DNA of 64,000 bases, taken from Nitrospirota bacterium (GTDB lineage Bacteria > Nitrospirota > Nitrospiria > SBBL01 > JAADHI01). The DNA lies in the NCBI GenBank assembly GCA_029261135.1, contig JAJDBX010000046.1, positions 80,158 to 144,157 on the forward strand, read 5' to 3'. The position numbers and the translations under genes were made by a program. The notes beneath the pieces were generated by a model, which was not told the DNA's origin, did not search any database, and saw only the letters and a list, made by a program, of their open reading frames with translations. Position 1 is the first letter of the stretch. Every line of letters begins with the position of its first letter. Shown piece by piece: positions 1 through 9,745 of this stretch.

Positions 1-50
1 ATGTCTGCCTTATTTTTTCTTCAAGGAAGTGGGATAACTGCCGACGCGGA

Positions 51-815
51 TCATACCCTTCCGAGTGATAAGTACCAGCTAAAAATTCCGTTTCCCCAAA
101 ATAAAGAGGTCAGCGCACCGAAGGCCAAGTAAGGGCCAAATGGGATCAAGTCTGCCCGGTTTTTTCCGCGAAAGATGATCATCAATATTCCGATGATTGT
201 ACCCGACAAAGAGGCCAGAAAAATGGTGAGCAGAACCCCCTGCCATCCAAGAAAAGCCCCGATCATTGCGATCAATTTAATATCACCCCCTCCCATCCCT
301 TCCTTCTTAAGGAGCTTAAGGGATAAGACGGCAACAAGATAAAATATTCCACCGCCTAAGAAGAGCCCGATGACTGAATTTAAAAATCCTGAAGGAAGAA
401 TTGTTGATCCAGCAAGGACGCCAATGATCATGCCTGGCAAGGTAATCACATCAGGGATAATTTGGTGGGATAAGTCAATAAATATGATTGCAATCAGTGC
501 TGAAAACAAGGGCAAGTAGACTGCAGTCTCGTAAGAAGGTCCAAATTGGCGGAGTATAAAAAGGAAGCCAATCCCATGAAGTAGCTCTACCAGAGGATAC
601 TTCCAATGGATTTTGCCTTTACAAGAATGACATTTACCCAGTAACAACAAAAAGCTGACGATCGGGATATTATGCCAAGGTTTTACCGGTGTCTTGCAAG
701 CGGGACAATGTGAAGAGGGAAAAACGATGGATTCGTTTCTTGGGAGTCGATAAATACAGACATTAACAAAGCTCCCAACAACAAGCCCGAAAAGAAAAAT
801 AGAGAGATCAATCAT
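51..815 (-). CDS. pilD: Prepilin peptidase (type IV leader peptidase, A24 family)
   Basis: Inner-membrane aspartic protease that cleaves type IV prepilin or pseudopilin leaders and usually N-methylates the new N-terminus. Seen: an N-terminal cytoplasmic zinc-type domain with two CxxC pairs (CPAC and CHSC), several hydrophobic segments, and the two catalytic aspartate regions (FIDLSHQIIPD and GMGGGDIK). The length of about 254 residues is normal for the family. The ORF track begins ten codons upstream at 845, but the ATG at 815 is preceded by GGAGG with 7-nt spacing and gives the usual short periplasmic N-terminus, so it is chosen. No other pilus genes are visible in the window. Confidence 0.93.
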   Translation of the reverse strand: MIDLSIFLFGLVVGSFVNVCIYRLPRNESIVFPSSHCPACKTPVKPWHNIPIVSFLLLLGKCHSCKGKIHWKYPLVELLHGIGFLFILRQFGPSYETAVYLPLFSALIAIIFIDLSHQIIPDVITLPGMIIGVLAGSTILPSGFLNSVIGLFLGGGIFYLVAVLSLKLLKKEGMGGGDIKLIAMIGAFLGWQGVLLTIFLASLSGTIIGILMIIFRGKNRADLIPFGPYLAFGALTSLFWGNGIFSWYLSLGRV

Positions 816-1116
816 AGGACTTCCTCCATTAAAAAAGGATAACACAAGAGATTCTCACCAGCAATATGTTCACCTCGCTGGATTTGTTAGGATTGATTGA
901 AGCCTATGATTTATTTTTATGAAGAAAAAAGCGATGTTCCTCAGTTTTCTGGGGGAAATTATGGCAAAAGTTTCACTTCCTAATGCCTTACTGTTGGACT
1001 ATACTTCCGAGAGAAAATGAGATTGCCTCAAATTTAGTTTTGACGCATGTTGGATACCTTTTTTGAGGACGACTCCAGGTGCTTTTATTGCACAATTGGC
1101 TCAAATAAGGAGTCTT

Positions 1117-1524
1117 GTGTCACAAGCTTTTTCAAATGGGAAAATAGAGACGAACCGTCCGGTGCCCTATGACCTGATTTTTTTCGGGGTATTGATGGTC
1201 GTTTCAGGGGTAATGGATATCTACATTATATTCGCGAACCCTGATTACCGTCTTCCCGTTTTTGGAATGAAACTGGAGGGCCCAGAGGGCTGGTACCTCA
1301 ACCTGGTTTTCCCTCTGTTTCATTTTTTTATCGGCTATGGTTTGGTTTTTGCTCGAAAATGGGCATATCGCCTCTTTGTCGGGTTTACCATCTATGGTAT
1401 TTTGAGTGCGTCAGTGAATTTCTTACGACTTCCACCACCTCATAACATCAGAACGATTTTCATCATCATCAGCCTTGCAGTGCTTGGGTATCTTTATGCG
1501 AGAAGGGCGCACTTTAACCGTTGA
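1117..1524 (+). CDS. Small integral membrane protein of unknown function
   Basis: I do not recognise this protein. Seen: about four hydrophobic segments (LIFFGVLMVVSGVMDIYIIF, a second and third around the middle, and TIFIIISLAVLGYLYARR at the end) joined by short polar loops, ending in a basic tail. The ORF track starts at a TTG (1063) without a Shine-Dalgarno. An in-frame GTG at 1117 has AAGGAG 4 nt upstream and is preferred, though neither start is certain. It stands alone between divergent pilD and the tRNA-Leu gene, so context gives no function. Confidence 0.6.
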   Translation: MSQAFSNGKIETNRPVPYDLIFFGVLMVVSGVMDIYIIFANPDYRLPVFGMKLEGPEGWYLNLVFPLFHFFIGYGLVFARKWAYRLFVGFTIYGILSASVNFLRLPPPHNIRTIFIIISLAVLGYLYARRAHFNR

Positions 1525-1589
1525 GAAAGCGCTCCAATTTTTAGAAATAGTCGTTATTTTCATCCATGTTAATCTTTCCCCATAGATTC

Positions 1590-1618
1590 TTGATTTAAAA
1601 AATAAGATGTGCTAGAAA
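1590..1618 (+). promoter_or_regulatory. Putative sigma-70 promoter of tRNA-Leu
   Basis: TTGATT (-35-like), 17-nt spacer and TAGAAA (-10-like) lie about 11 nt before the first base of the tRNA. The -10 is a poor match, so this rests mainly on spacing and position. Confidence 0.35.
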
Positions 1619-1628
1619 AAGGGTCTTT

Positions 1629-1711
1629 GGGCGCGTGGCGGAATTGGTAGACGCAGCAGTCTCAAAAACTGCCGGGGTTTCCTCGTGCCAGTTCGATTCT
1701 GGCCGCGCCTA
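1629..1711 (+). tRNA. tRNA-Leu (anticodon CAA)
   Basis: Folded by hand. The acceptor stem is GGGCGCG/CGCGCCT (first pair G-U). The D arm contains GAATTGGTAGA with stem GCG/CGC. The anticodon stem is GCAGT/ACTGC around CTCAAAA, giving anticodon CAA. A long class II variable arm follows, and the T arm is GCCAG-TTCGATT-CTGGC. The discriminator is A and the CCA end is not encoded. The long variable arm and anticodon agree on leucine (UUG codons). Confidence 0.95.
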
Positions 1712-1798
1712 CAAAACATAACTGAGTTACTCGACGGGACTTAAATGTCAGTAAAATAGTAAGATAAATAGGCTTAATTATTGTTTTTAAAGGGTTTA

Positions 1799-1827
1799 TT
1801 GACACTAAAATACCCCTATGGTAGGCT
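1799..1827 (+). promoter_or_regulatory. Putative sigma-70 promoter of the M23 gene
   Basis: A perfect -35 TTGACA, 17-nt spacer and TAGGCT as -10, placed 28 nt before the ATG at 1855, which has its own GGAG. The perfect -35 and ideal spacing make it the best sigma-70-like site I noticed in the window. Confidence 0.55.
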
Positions 1828-1854
1828 TTTTTAATGGATTTCTGGAGTAATTAA

Positions 1855-2754
1855 ATGGCAAAATCCGGGGCCTCATATACTGTTGTTGTTTTCTCAGGTT
1901 CGAATACTTCAGAACCACGCCGATTTTCCATCAAAAAAAAGGTCTTGAAGTTCTTTTTAGGGGCTTCAGTTGTTTTTTTTGTGGGTCTCACAGGTTTTTC
2001 TGTCCACTACTATCTCATCTCAGAAGAGATGGAGGAATTCCATGTCCTCCGCAAAGAAAACAAAGCACAAAAAATCCAGATACAAAACTTTACCTCGTCC
2101 ATTGACGATCTAAAAGGTCAAGTGGTTCGTCTCGTTGAGTTTGATCGAAAACTACGTGTCATGACTGATATTGACCCTCCTAAAGGAAGTGTCAACTCAT
2201 TTGGGGTTGGGGGAGCAGAAGACCAAAAATCGCTTGCAGCCAACCTTCACTTGCAAGATGCCATGCGGAGAGATTTAGAGTTGCTCCAATCTCATGTAAT
2301 TGAACAAGAAAAGAGCTTTCAAGAACTTGAGGAGGTTGTTCAGGAGAGACATTCACTTTGGGCCTCTACCCCATCGATTTGGCCCACTTCGGGGTGGCTC
2401 AGTTCTAGTTTCGGCAAGCGCGTTTCTCCATTTACGGGGCGCCTTTCAAACCACAACGGCATTGATATTTCGGCACGCCCTGGCACACCTATTATCGCGC
2501 CAGCATCCGGGGTTGTCAGTTCTTCCCGATTCAACGGCGGTTTTGGCCGCTTTCTTAAACTCAACCATGGCTTTGGCATTGTCACCCAATATGGCCATCT
2601 ATCCAAAGTCGCTGTTAAGGTCGGGCAAAAAGTAAACCGAGGAGACATTATCGCTTATGTGGGCAATACTGGACTTTCTACCGGCCCACACCTCCATTAT
2701 GAAGTTTCTGTGAATAAAGTATCGATCGATCCGATGAGATATATACTTAATTGA
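1855..2754 (+). CDS. M23 family metallopeptidase (MepM-like murein endopeptidase)
   Basis: Envelope protein expected to cut peptidoglycan cross-links or to activate another hydrolase. Seen in order: a basic cytoplasmic tail, one membrane segment (about residues 28-52, FFLGASVVFFVGLTG), a periplasmic coiled-coil-like region (about 60-170), and a C-terminal LytM/M23 domain. Zinc-ligand motifs are intact: HNGIDIS gives the HxxxD part and HLHYEV the HxH part, so it is probably catalytic, unlike the EnvC-like protein at 47619. The ATG is preceded by GGAG and a good promoter. It is monocistronic; a csp gene follows after about 155 bp. Confidence 0.9.
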   Translation: MAKSGASYTVVVFSGSNTSEPRRFSIKKKVLKFFLGASVVFFVGLTGFSVHYYLISEEMEEFHVLRKENKAQKIQIQNFTSSIDDLKGQVVRLVEFDRKLRVMTDIDPPKGSVNSFGVGGAEDQKSLAANLHLQDAMRRDLELLQSHVIEQEKSFQELEEVVQERHSLWASTPSIWPTSGWLSSSFGKRVSPFTGRLSNHNGIDISARPGTPIIAPASGVVSSSRFNGGFGRFLKLNHGFGIVTQYGHLSKVAVKVGQKVNRGDIIAYVGNTGLSTGPHLHYEVSVNKVSIDPMRYILN

Positions 2755-2771
2755 AGGAACTGAACTCTGTT

Positions 2772-2789
2772 CAGGGGAAGTATCCCCTG
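2772..2789 (+). repeat. Small inverted repeat after the M23 gene
   Basis: CAGGGGA-AGTA-TCCCCTG forms a 7-bp stem with a tetraloop 18 bp after the M23 stop codon. No T-run follows, so it may be a weak terminator, an mRNA-end stabiliser or part of the csp 5' leader. Confidence 0.4.
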
Positions 2790-2909
2790 GTGCAAGACAA
2801 GAGGAAGTTGGGATGGAAGTCTCCGACCTTTCTCTTGAATTATCAACTCTAATATGGCGCACATCAAAGTGGCATGCCATATTTGGGAAAGAGGAGGTTT
2901 GGGGGACAG

Positions 2910-3116
2910 ATGGCGGTCAAAGGGAAAGTAAAGTGGTTTAACGAGAAAAAAGGATTTGGGTTTATCGAGAGAGATGAAGGAGACGACGTCTTTGTCCATT
3001 TCTCGGCGATTTCAGGGGAAGGGTTTAAAACATTAACAGAAGGACAGACGGTTGAGTTCGAGGTAATTAAGGGAGAGAAAGGGCCACAAGCCGCCGATGT
3101 CATTCCGTCCGATTAG
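2910..3116 (+). CDS. Cold-shock domain protein (CspA family)
   Basis: Single-stranded nucleic-acid binding RNA chaperone of one OB-fold cold-shock domain. Seen: RNP1 KGFGFI and RNP2 VFVHF with the usual aromatic residues, and a length of 68 residues, exactly the family size, when translation starts at the ATG at 2910 ([10 protein letters not shown]). The ORF track's earlier ATG at 2874 would add twelve residues with no family match. GGAGG lies 12 nt upstream of the chosen start. A strong intrinsic terminator follows, so it is transcribed separately from secA. Confidence 0.95.
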   Translation: MAVKGKVKWFNEKKGFGFIERDEGDDVFVHFSAISGEGFKTLTEGQTVEFEVIKGEKGPQAADVIPSD

Positions 3117-3141
3117 ATTCCTGAATTGAGTAAATTGCGTT

Positions 3142-3177
3142 ACCCCGGCAAGGTTTAACTTGTCGGGGTTTTTTTTT
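3142..3177 (+). terminator. Rho-independent terminator after csp
   Basis: ACCCCGGCAAG / CTTGTCGGGGT stem (one G-U pair) with a six-base loop GTTTAA, followed by nine T residues. Separates csp from secA. Confidence 0.92.
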
Positions 3178-3246
3178 GCAATGGCAAGAAGAAATACCCT
3201 ATGTTAAAATAGTTCGATATATCGTGCTTTTATTAAGGGGAAGTCA

Positions 3247-5937
3247 ATGTTAGGCGTTGGAAACATTGTTCGAAAAGTATTTGGCAGTCGAAATGACCGA
3301 GAGCTGAAACGACTTTGGCCTGTTGTGGCACAAGTGAATGACTTGGAAGAAAAGACTTCTAAGCTCTCTGATCAAGAATTGCGCGAGAAAACCTCTGAAT
3401 TTCGACAAAAACTTGGTCTTCCTGAAACAGGAGATCTACCTGAAACCTATGACACAAAAGCCCTTGCTGAGGGCTTGGATGAAATCATTCCGGAGGCTTT
3501 TGCTGTTGTCCGTGAGGCCTCTAAGCGTGTCCTCGGTATGCGCCATTTTGATGTTCAGATTTTAGGGGGCGCAGTTCTTCATGAAGGAAAAATCGCTGAG
3601 ATGAAAACGGGAGAAGGGAAAACCCTTGTCGCGACCTTGCCCGTTTATCTAAACGCATTGACTCGAAGAGGGGTTCATGTCGTAACAGTAAATGATTATC
3701 TTGCGGGTCGCGATTCGGAATGGATGGGGCAACTTTACCGCTTTTTAGGATTAACCGTCGGGATTATTCAACATGATTTATCCGATGAGGATCGGCAACT
3801 CGCCTATAATGCCGATGTGTCTTACGGCACGAATAACGAATTCGGTTTTGATTATCTCCGGGATAATATGAAATTTGACCCCAAAAGTTGGGTTCAGCGG
3901 AAACCTTATTTTGCAATAATTGATGAAGTGGACAGCATCTTAATTGATGAGGCAAGAACCCCGCTTATTATTTCGGGCCCGGCCGAAAATTCTACAGAAC
4001 TCTATTATCGCGTGAATCAGATTATTCCCCGCCTGAAAAAAGAAGTTGATTACACCATTGAAGAAAAAACGAAAACCGCGACCTTAACCGAAGAGGGCAA
4101 TGCAAAAGTCGAGACATTGCTGGAGGTTGATAATCTCTACGATTTGTCCAATTTATCACTTGTGCACCACGTCATGCAGGCGCTAAAGGCGCATGTCCTT
4201 TTCAAACGTGATGTGGATTATGTCGTCAGAGATGGCGAAGTCATTATTATTGATGAGTTCACCGGCCGTATGATGGCAGGAAGGCGTTGGAGTGATGGCC
4301 TTCACCAAGCAACAGAGGCGAAAGAAGGCGTGAAAATTGCCAATGAAAATCAAACCTTGGCTTCAGTCACCTTCCAGAATTATTTTAGACTTTATGAAAA
4401 ATTAGGGGGTATGACCGGAACAGCAGACACCGAGGCGGCAGAGTTTCATAAAATCTATAATCTCGAAGTCATTGTGCTGCCACCCAACCGACCCTTAATG
4501 CGCGTGAATGATCCTGATGTCATTTACAGAACGGAAAAAGAGAAATTTAACGCGATTGTTGAGGAAGTGACTGAACTGAATAAGTCTGGGCACCCCGTTC
4601 TGGTCGGGACAATCTCCATTGAAAAGTCGGAGCAGATTGCAGCTATTTTGAAACGAAACGGAGTACATCATTCCGTTCTGAATGCTAAATATCATGAAAA
4701 AGAAGCGGATATTATTGCGCAGGCTGGAAGAAAAGGCGCAGTCACCATTGCAACAAATATGGCCGGACGAGGCACTGACATTCTCCTGGGGGGAAATGCG
4801 GAATTTTTATTCAAACAATACGAACACCAACATCCTGATGCGACCCCGGAAGCCTTAGAAGAGGCAAAAAGAAAAATTGAAAAGGGAATCGAAACCGAGA
4901 GACAAGAGGTTCTTGATCAAGGTGGCCTTCATATTATTGGAACGGAGCGTCATGAGTCTCGTCGGGTAGATAACCAATTAAGGGGCCGCGCGGGTCGGCA
5001 GGGTGATCCAGGTTCTTCACGCTTTTTTCTGTCGCTTGAGGATGATCTATTACGGATTTTTGGCTCAGATAAAATTTCAAAGCTAATGGCTCGCCTTGGC
5101 ATGGAAGAAGGGGTGCCGATAGAACATGGCATGGTGACCAAGGCCATAGAAAGTGCACAAAAAAGAGTCGAAGGTCACAACTTTGATATTAGAAAACAAT
5201 TACTGGAATATGACGATGTGATGAACAAACAGCGAACAGTGATCTATGATCGTCGTCGCGAAATCCTTTCAAAACCCGAAATTAGCGAAGATATCCAAGA
5301 GAAGATTGAAGAACAAATTGACGAATTGCTTGAGACCTACTGCCCTGAACAGGCGTATTCTGAGGCTTGGAATGGCACAGGCCTTTCTGAGGGACTCTTC
5401 CACCAGTTTACACTGGTGTTTGACAAAGAAGAGGATTGGTTTTCGACGATGGGAAGAGAGGCTCTCAAAGAGGAGATCCAGACTCAAGTTCGAGCGATTT
5501 ATAAAGAAAAGCAAGAAGCGATCGGGGAAGAACTGCTCCATACCCTGGAGAAACAAATTTTTTTGCGCATGATCGACACTCATTGGAAGGATCACCTTTT
5601 AGCGATGGATTCTTTGAAAGAAGGGATCGGCTTACGCGGATATGGTCAAAAAGAACCGCTCAGTGAATATAAAAAGGAAGGCTTCGAAATGTTTTCCATG
5701 ATGATCGATCGCATCAAAAGGGATACGATTGAACAACTTTTTCATGTCCAAGTGGTCAGTCAGGCTGAAAAAGAACACCAGGTTCACTCTGTTTTCCAAA
5801 AAGCACAGTCGATGCAAATGAATCGCGGAGAATCGACCGTGACGCAAACGGTAGCGCGCCAAGAAAAGAAGGTGGGTCGAAATGACCCCTGTTCTTGTGG
5901 TAGTGGGAAAAAATATAAAAAATGTTGCGGCAGATAA
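3247..5937 (+). CDS. secA: Preprotein translocase ATPase SecA
   Basis: Motor of the Sec pathway that pushes unfolded preproteins through SecYEG. Seen: Walker A GEGKT near residue 122, the DEAD-type [18 protein letters not shown] segment, helicase motif [10 protein letters not shown], the [13 protein letters not shown] motif, and a C-terminal zinc SEC-C tail ([16 protein letters not shown]) that binds SecB or ribosomes. The length of 896 residues is typical. The ATG follows AGGGG at suitable distance. The last 16 bp overlap the start of the downstream GAF-GGDEF ORF in another frame. Confidence 0.98.
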   Translation: MLGVGNIVRKVFGSRNDRELKRLWPVVAQVNDLEEKTSKLSDQELREKTSEFRQKLGLPETGDLPETYDTKALAEGLDEIIPEAFAVVREASKRVLGMRHFDVQILGGAVLHEGKIAEMKTGEGKTLVATLPVYLNALTRRGVHVVTVNDYLAGRDSEWMGQLYRFLGLTVGIIQHDLSDEDRQLAYNADVSYGTNNEFGFDYLRDNMKFDPKSWVQRKPYFAIIDEVDSILIDEARTPLIISGPAENSTELYYRVNQIIPRLKKEVDYTIEEKTKTATLTEEGNAKVETLLEVDNLYDLSNLSLVHHVMQALKAHVLFKRDVDYVVRDGEVIIIDEFTGRMMAGRRWSDGLHQATEAKEGVKIANENQTLASVTFQNYFRLYEKLGGMTGTADTEAAEFHKIYNLEVIVLPPNRPLMRVNDPDVIYRTEKEKFNAIVEEVTELNKSGHPVLVGTISIEKSEQIAAILKRNGVHHSVLNAKYHEKEADIIAQAGRKGAVTIATNMAGRGTDILLGGNAEFLFKQYEHQHPDATPEALEEAKRKIEKGIETERQEVLDQGGLHIIGTERHESRRVDNQLRGRAGRQGDPGSSRFFLSLEDDLLRIFGSDKISKLMARLGMEEGVPIEHGMVTKAIESAQKRVEGHNFDIRKQLLEYDDVMNKQRTVIYDRRREILSKPEISEDIQEKIEEQIDELLETYCPEQAYSEAWNGTGLSEGLFHQFTLVFDKEEDWFSTMGREALKEEIQTQVRAIYKEKQEAIGEELLHTLEKQIFLRMIDTHWKDHLLAMDSLKEGIGLRGYGQKEPLSEYKKEGFEMFSMMIDRIKRDTIEQLFHVQVVSQAEKEHQVHSVFQKAQSMQMNRGESTVTQTVARQEKKVGRNDPCSCGSGKKYKKCCGR

Positions 5938-7073
5938 GTGTGAAAAAAAGAGCTTCAAATCCTAAAGCCTTGAGAAACACTCATCATCAAAGCACACGGT
6001 CTCTACTTCAGCGTGGTAAAGATTTGAAAGAAACGCTGCGCCAAAAAGAATATGAGTTGGATTTTTTTATTAAAACAGGGAAAGCACTGACAGAATCCCT
6101 GGAATTCAAAAAAGTACTCCGTGTGATTTTATCTGCGGCAAGAAGGCTTGTTCGCTGTGAAGACTGGGCCCTTCTTTTACTGGATAATTCTGGAAAATCA
6201 CTGCATTACTCAGTGGGAAAAACCGCCTCACTGAAGGTACTGAAAAAGGTGCGCTACAAAATGGGGGAAGGCCCTGCAGGATGGGTCGCGAAAAATGAAC
6301 AGGCACTCCTCATCCCCGATTTTTCAAAACAGACCCAGTATAAGAAGGAAGAACGCTTTTATCCCCATATCATAGTACGAAACCTTCTTTGTCTGCCCAT
6401 TGTTTGTAATAACCAGGTCATCGGAGTAATCCAAGTCCTCAATCGCATTGGACAAAACCAATTCTCTGAAAATGATTTGGATCTATTAGAAAAACTCCTT
6501 GATCTCTCCTCTTCTGCTATCGCGCGATCAGACCTTTACCAAAAAATGTCTGATCTTGTCACAACTGACGATCTGACACACCTTTATAACCTGCGTTACC
6601 TAGACCATGTGTTAGATGTCGAAATGAAACGAAGTCGCCGCTACAAAAGTTTCCTTTCGCTCATTTTCATTGATTTGGATTTTTTTAAACAGGTGAATGA
6701 TAACCACGGTCATCTCATGGGGAGCAAAGTCCTTGTAGAGATGGCCAGTATCTTGATTGAAAGCCTGCGTGCTGTTGATGTGATTGTGCGCTATGGAGGT
6801 GATGAGTTTGTTGTTCTACTTCCCAATACAGACCTGAAAAAAGCCAGCCGGGTTGCAGAACGTGTCCGTATTGCGATTCATGAATTTGATTTTTTGAAAG
6901 AAGAAGGTTTGTCCTTGAAGATTACGGCCAGTTTTGGGATTGCTTGCTACCCCAAACATGCAAACGCCCGAAATGACTTGATCCACCTGGCCGACCGTGC
7001 AATGTATGTATCTAAGACAAATGGCAGAGATATGATCTCCGTGACAATGAATGACAAATTAAAAACCCTCTGA
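5922..7073 (+). CDS. GAF-GGDEF diguanylate cyclase
   Basis: Predicted cytoplasmic c-di-GMP synthase with a GAF sensor. Seen: a basic N-terminus with a short helical stretch, a GAF-like domain (about residues 50-200), and a GGDEF domain (about 210-370) with intact active site RYGGDEF and a canonical inhibitory I-site RAVD exactly five residues upstream. No membrane segment. The assigned ATG lies inside the end of secA; an in-frame GTG at 5940 would remove most of the overlap. Neither has a clear Shine-Dalgarno, so translation may be coupled to secA. The 3' end overlaps convergent rqcH by 15 bp. Confidence 0.9.
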   Translation: MLRQISVKKRASNPKALRNTHHQSTRSLLQRGKDLKETLRQKEYELDFFIKTGKALTESLEFKKVLRVILSAARRLVRCEDWALLLLDNSGKSLHYSVGKTASLKVLKKVRYKMGEGPAGWVAKNEQALLIPDFSKQTQYKKEERFYPHIIVRNLLCLPIVCNNQVIGVIQVLNRIGQNQFSENDLDLLEKLLDLSSSAIARSDLYQKMSDLVTTDDLTHLYNLRYLDHVLDVEMKRSRRYKSFLSLIFIDLDFFKQVNDNHGHLMGSKVLVEMASILIESLRAVDVIVRYGGDEFVVLLPNTDLKKASRVAERVRIAIHEFDFLKEEGLSLKITASFGIACYPKHANARNDLIHLADRAMYVSKTNGRDMISVTMNDKLKTL

Positions 7074-8519
7074 TGAAACCTTTAATAAGCGACCTTGTAA
7101 GATCTTGGACAATCGGTTTTTTTCAATTTCGAGATAGAGAGTCTTTTCCTGAGAACAGATGACTGAGCCGACCCTTCCTTTTTTAGGCCTCTGGATGTAT
7201 TTTTTGAATGTATACATCGCTTCTCCTTTTCCTTCTTTTTTATAGCGACTAAAATAAAGTGCCAAAGTAGCTGCTTCAAGCAGCGTCTGAGGGGGAATAT
7301 CCTTTCGCTGCGCCATTTTGACTAATACATGTGCACCGGGAACACCGCGTGCGTGAAACCAAAGGTCATTTCCACGGGCGATATGAAAAGTAATCTCCTC
7401 ATTTTCCCGGTCGTTACGTCCAACCAACAATCGCATATCATCGGACGAGAGATAAGTCGCCGGGCTTTTTTGAGCCGATTTTCGGGTTTTTATTTTTTGG
7501 CGTGGATGAAGTGGATAATCGTCCAATTGAATAGACTTTCCTTCCATCACCACTTTTTGTCCTGTTTCGAGTTGAAGCAGCGTGTTTTTTGTTTCTTCCA
7601 TCAGCTTAAGGAGTAAGGGCTTTCCTGATACACTTTTCTTATATTTTTTGAAGAAGTGACCCATGTTTTCGACCGCAGACAATGCAGGATCAAGCCGGAC
7701 AACAGTCCTTTGTGGATCGGAGCCTGTTTGTTCTACTTTAAAGTAGATAAAATGATCGGCTCCCGCTTCGATGGCCTGTAAATGGCATTTCAGATATTCC
7801 CCATATTCCTGATACTTTAAAGATTCCTCTGCCTCACGGACTTGCGCGGTAAACCGCTTAAGCCTCCTTTCCTGACGTCGAATGCTTTCAGAAAACTGAG
7901 CAAGCAGATCTTTTTTTACGGTATTGGCCTCTTCTTCCTTTTCCAACTCAGAGAAATAAATCTCTAAAGAAAGGTTTAATCTAAATGGGCTTGGGCCCGC
8001 TAAAGGGATCTGGGGCTCTTTAAATACGTGTGCCGGCCTTATCTCCGGGAGATGATAGGGATCACCAATTGATAGGGATCGAGAGACTGGGGGACGGGTG
8101 AGTGTACCTAGAATGCACTCTTTTGAATCGATCAGAAAAAAATTAGAGGCCAAACCAGTCAACTCGGCTGAAAAGGTGAGCGGCTTGAGGTCATCTCCTG
8201 ACCATGCAGCGGTAATTTGAATAATGCGATCCCCTTCAAGCGCTTTGATCGACTGAATTCTTTTATAGCGAAGGTGAGACCGCAATAACTGGCAAAAATG
8301 TGGCGGCATTTTGGGGTTGGGGTATTTTTTCTGGATGAGGTGGCAGCGTGAAAATTGCGGGTGCGCTGAAAAAAGAAGGCGTAAACGTTGCCGATTTTTC
8401 TCGATTTCAAAGAGAATCATTTTTGGATGGGGCTGATCAATGCGTCGAATCATGCCTCCAACAAGCTCTATGTTAAATTCTTCAATGACTTGATTCAGTT
8501 GTTTGATGCTTAATCCCAT
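7059..8519 (-). CDS. rqcH: Ribosome quality control protein RqcH (NFACT / Rqc2 homologue)
   Basis: Binds 50S subunits with stalled nascent chains and adds C-terminal alanine tails using tRNA-Ala. It is often annotated as fibronectin-binding protein. Seen: an NFACT-N domain with LLRSHLRYKRI and the GDR (Asp-Arg) signature needed for tRNA use in the family, a long charged coiled-coil middle (about residues 180-330), and an NFACT-R domain with VGRNDRENEEITF and DLWFHARGVPGAHV. The length of 486 is slightly shorter than Bacillus RqcH (about 570). It is divergent from the Smr gene across 115 bp and convergent with the GGDEF gene. Confidence 0.9.
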   Translation of the reverse strand: MGLSIKQLNQVIEEFNIELVGGMIRRIDQPHPKMILFEIEKNRQRLRLLFSAHPQFSRCHLIQKKYPNPKMPPHFCQLLRSHLRYKRIQSIKALEGDRIIQITAAWSGDDLKPLTFSAELTGLASNFFLIDSKECILGTLTRPPVSRSLSIGDPYHLPEIRPAHVFKEPQIPLAGPSPFRLNLSLEIYFSELEKEEEANTVKKDLLAQFSESIRRQERRLKRFTAQVREAEESLKYQEYGEYLKCHLQAIEAGADHFIYFKVEQTGSDPQRTVVRLDPALSAVENMGHFFKKYKKSVSGKPLLLKLMEETKNTLLQLETGQKVVMEGKSIQLDDYPLHPRQKIKTRKSAQKSPATYLSSDDMRLLVGRNDRENEEITFHIARGNDLWFHARGVPGAHVLVKMAQRKDIPPQTLLEAATLALYFSRYKKEGKGEAMYTFKKYIQRPKKGRVGSVICSQEKTLYLEIEKNRLSKILQGRLLKVSSEGF

Positions 8520-8634
8520 TGGACTTGTTTGATCCCTGTCCTTCTGTTATTTTGTCCCCGAATCAAATGGGAATTCTAAACAGACAGCGCAAATTCCGCA
8601 AGTGAGGCTCGGATTGGGCATAGAGGAGTGATAA

Positions 8635-8901
8635 TTGAGCTTGGACGATTTTGAAGCAACGATTGATTTACACGGAGAATTTGTTGAAGAAGCAATTGAG
8701 CGACTGGATCGCTTCCTCGATCAGGCCATATTATCCACTCAAAATGATGTTAAAGTCATTCACGGTCATGGTGGCGGACGCTTGAAATCTGCCGTGCGTG
8801 CCTACCTTAAAACATCACGTTATGTCTCCGATTCACATACTGGTGAGCCATGGGAAGGGGGAGATGGCGTAACAATCGTAACATTGAAGGTAGATCAGTA
8901 A
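8635..8901 (+). CDS. Stand-alone Smr domain protein
   Basis: Small protein consisting only of the Smr domain found at the C-terminus of MutS2 and in SmrA/SmrB, where it acts as an endonuclease; SmrB cuts mRNA at collided ribosomes. Seen: the DLHG motif (IDLHGEF), the VKVIHGHGGGRLK loop and the C-terminal GGDGVTIVTLK strand. 88 residues is the bare domain. The start is TTG with AGGAG 7 nt upstream, the only well-placed site. The divergent neighbour is rqcH, which supports a ribosome-rescue role, but this is inference. Confidence 0.87.
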   Translation: MSLDDFEATIDLHGEFVEEAIERLDRFLDQAILSTQNDVKVIHGHGGGRLKSAVRAYLKTSRYVSDSHTGEPWEGGDGVTIVTLKVDQ

Positions 8902-8965
8902 CACGTTTCCCCCCTCTTTTGGGGGTGTTGACCATGAAGGTCTCGGCTTGTTATCTTTCTCTGAT

Positions 8966-9676
8966 ATGAACTGCACAAAAAATAATCAGACACTTATGTC
9001 AATTTTTACCGTTTCTATTGTATTGGCATTGCTATTGGCCTTACACAACGATTTGTCAATTCCCGGGCCCTTACCCGAATCTAAAATTCTCGTTTATCAA
9101 GCGAAAGAAAGGACAAAGGCAGCTAAAAAGAACCGCTTTCGTAAAGAAAATATGTCACAAATTCTTGCGGGCCATCATACGGGTTTACTTCCGACTGAAG
9201 ATCGAAAACTCGTCGATTTTATCGTCCAAGAGAGTCGACAGTATGGGTTTGACCCTGAGTTGATATTGGCCTTGATTTCAACCGAGAGCTCTTTTTATAA
9301 CTGGTCAGTTTCAAACAAAGGGGCGCTTGGCATGATGCAAATTGTTCCCGAAACTGGGAAGGCACTTGCAAAATCGACTCAAATTGCCTGGAATGAACAG
9401 AATCAACGGCTTTTTGATCCTTATGTGAATATCCGACTGGGGATTCATTATCTCCATCGGCTCAAAAAACGTTTTGGGAATATCCATGTTGCACTCGCGG
9501 CCTATAACGTTGGTCCCACTAAAATTCAACGGTGGATTCGACAGGGAAAACCCATGCCCAGACAATATGCGAATAAAGTAATGCGATTCTACAAATCTTA
9601 TCTTGCACTCAATATTGAACGCCAAAAGACCCATAAAGTCACTTCTTCAAGCATTTCTGTCCCAAGCGACACATAA
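8966..9676 (+). CDS. Lytic transglycosylase, SLT domain
   Basis: Peptidoglycan lytic transglycosylase that would cleave MurNAc-GlcNAc bonds in the periplasm. Seen: an N-terminal hydrophobic segment (IFTVSIVLALLLALH) acting as signal or anchor, a basic linker, then a C-terminal SLT domain with the catalytic glutamate (ALISTESSF), GALGMMQIVP and the AAYNVGP motif. The track starts at a TTG (8948); the in-frame ATG at 8966 is used here, and another ATG at 8996 just before the hydrophobic segment is possible. None has a strong ribosome site. Confidence 0.88.
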   Translation: MNCTKNNQTLMSIFTVSIVLALLLALHNDLSIPGPLPESKILVYQAKERTKAAKKNRFRKENMSQILAGHHTGLLPTEDRKLVDFIVQESRQYGFDPELILALISTESSFYNWSVSNKGALGMMQIVPETGKALAKSTQIAWNEQNQRLFDPYVNIRLGIHYLHRLKKRFGNIHVALAAYNVGPTKIQRWIRQGKPMPRQYANKVMRFYKSYLALNIERQKTHKVTSSSISVPSDT

Positions 9677-9745
9677 AACAGGAAAACAGTGGCCCTGGAG
9701 CCTCTTCCGCTTGCCCGATTTCCACCTTTTGTCATAGTATATGGG

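Noticed and set aside
8899-8927. AACAC...CCCCC...GGGGG...GTGTT hairpin after the Smr gene
   Set aside because: The stem needs a four-base bulge and no T-run follows; too weak to call a terminator.
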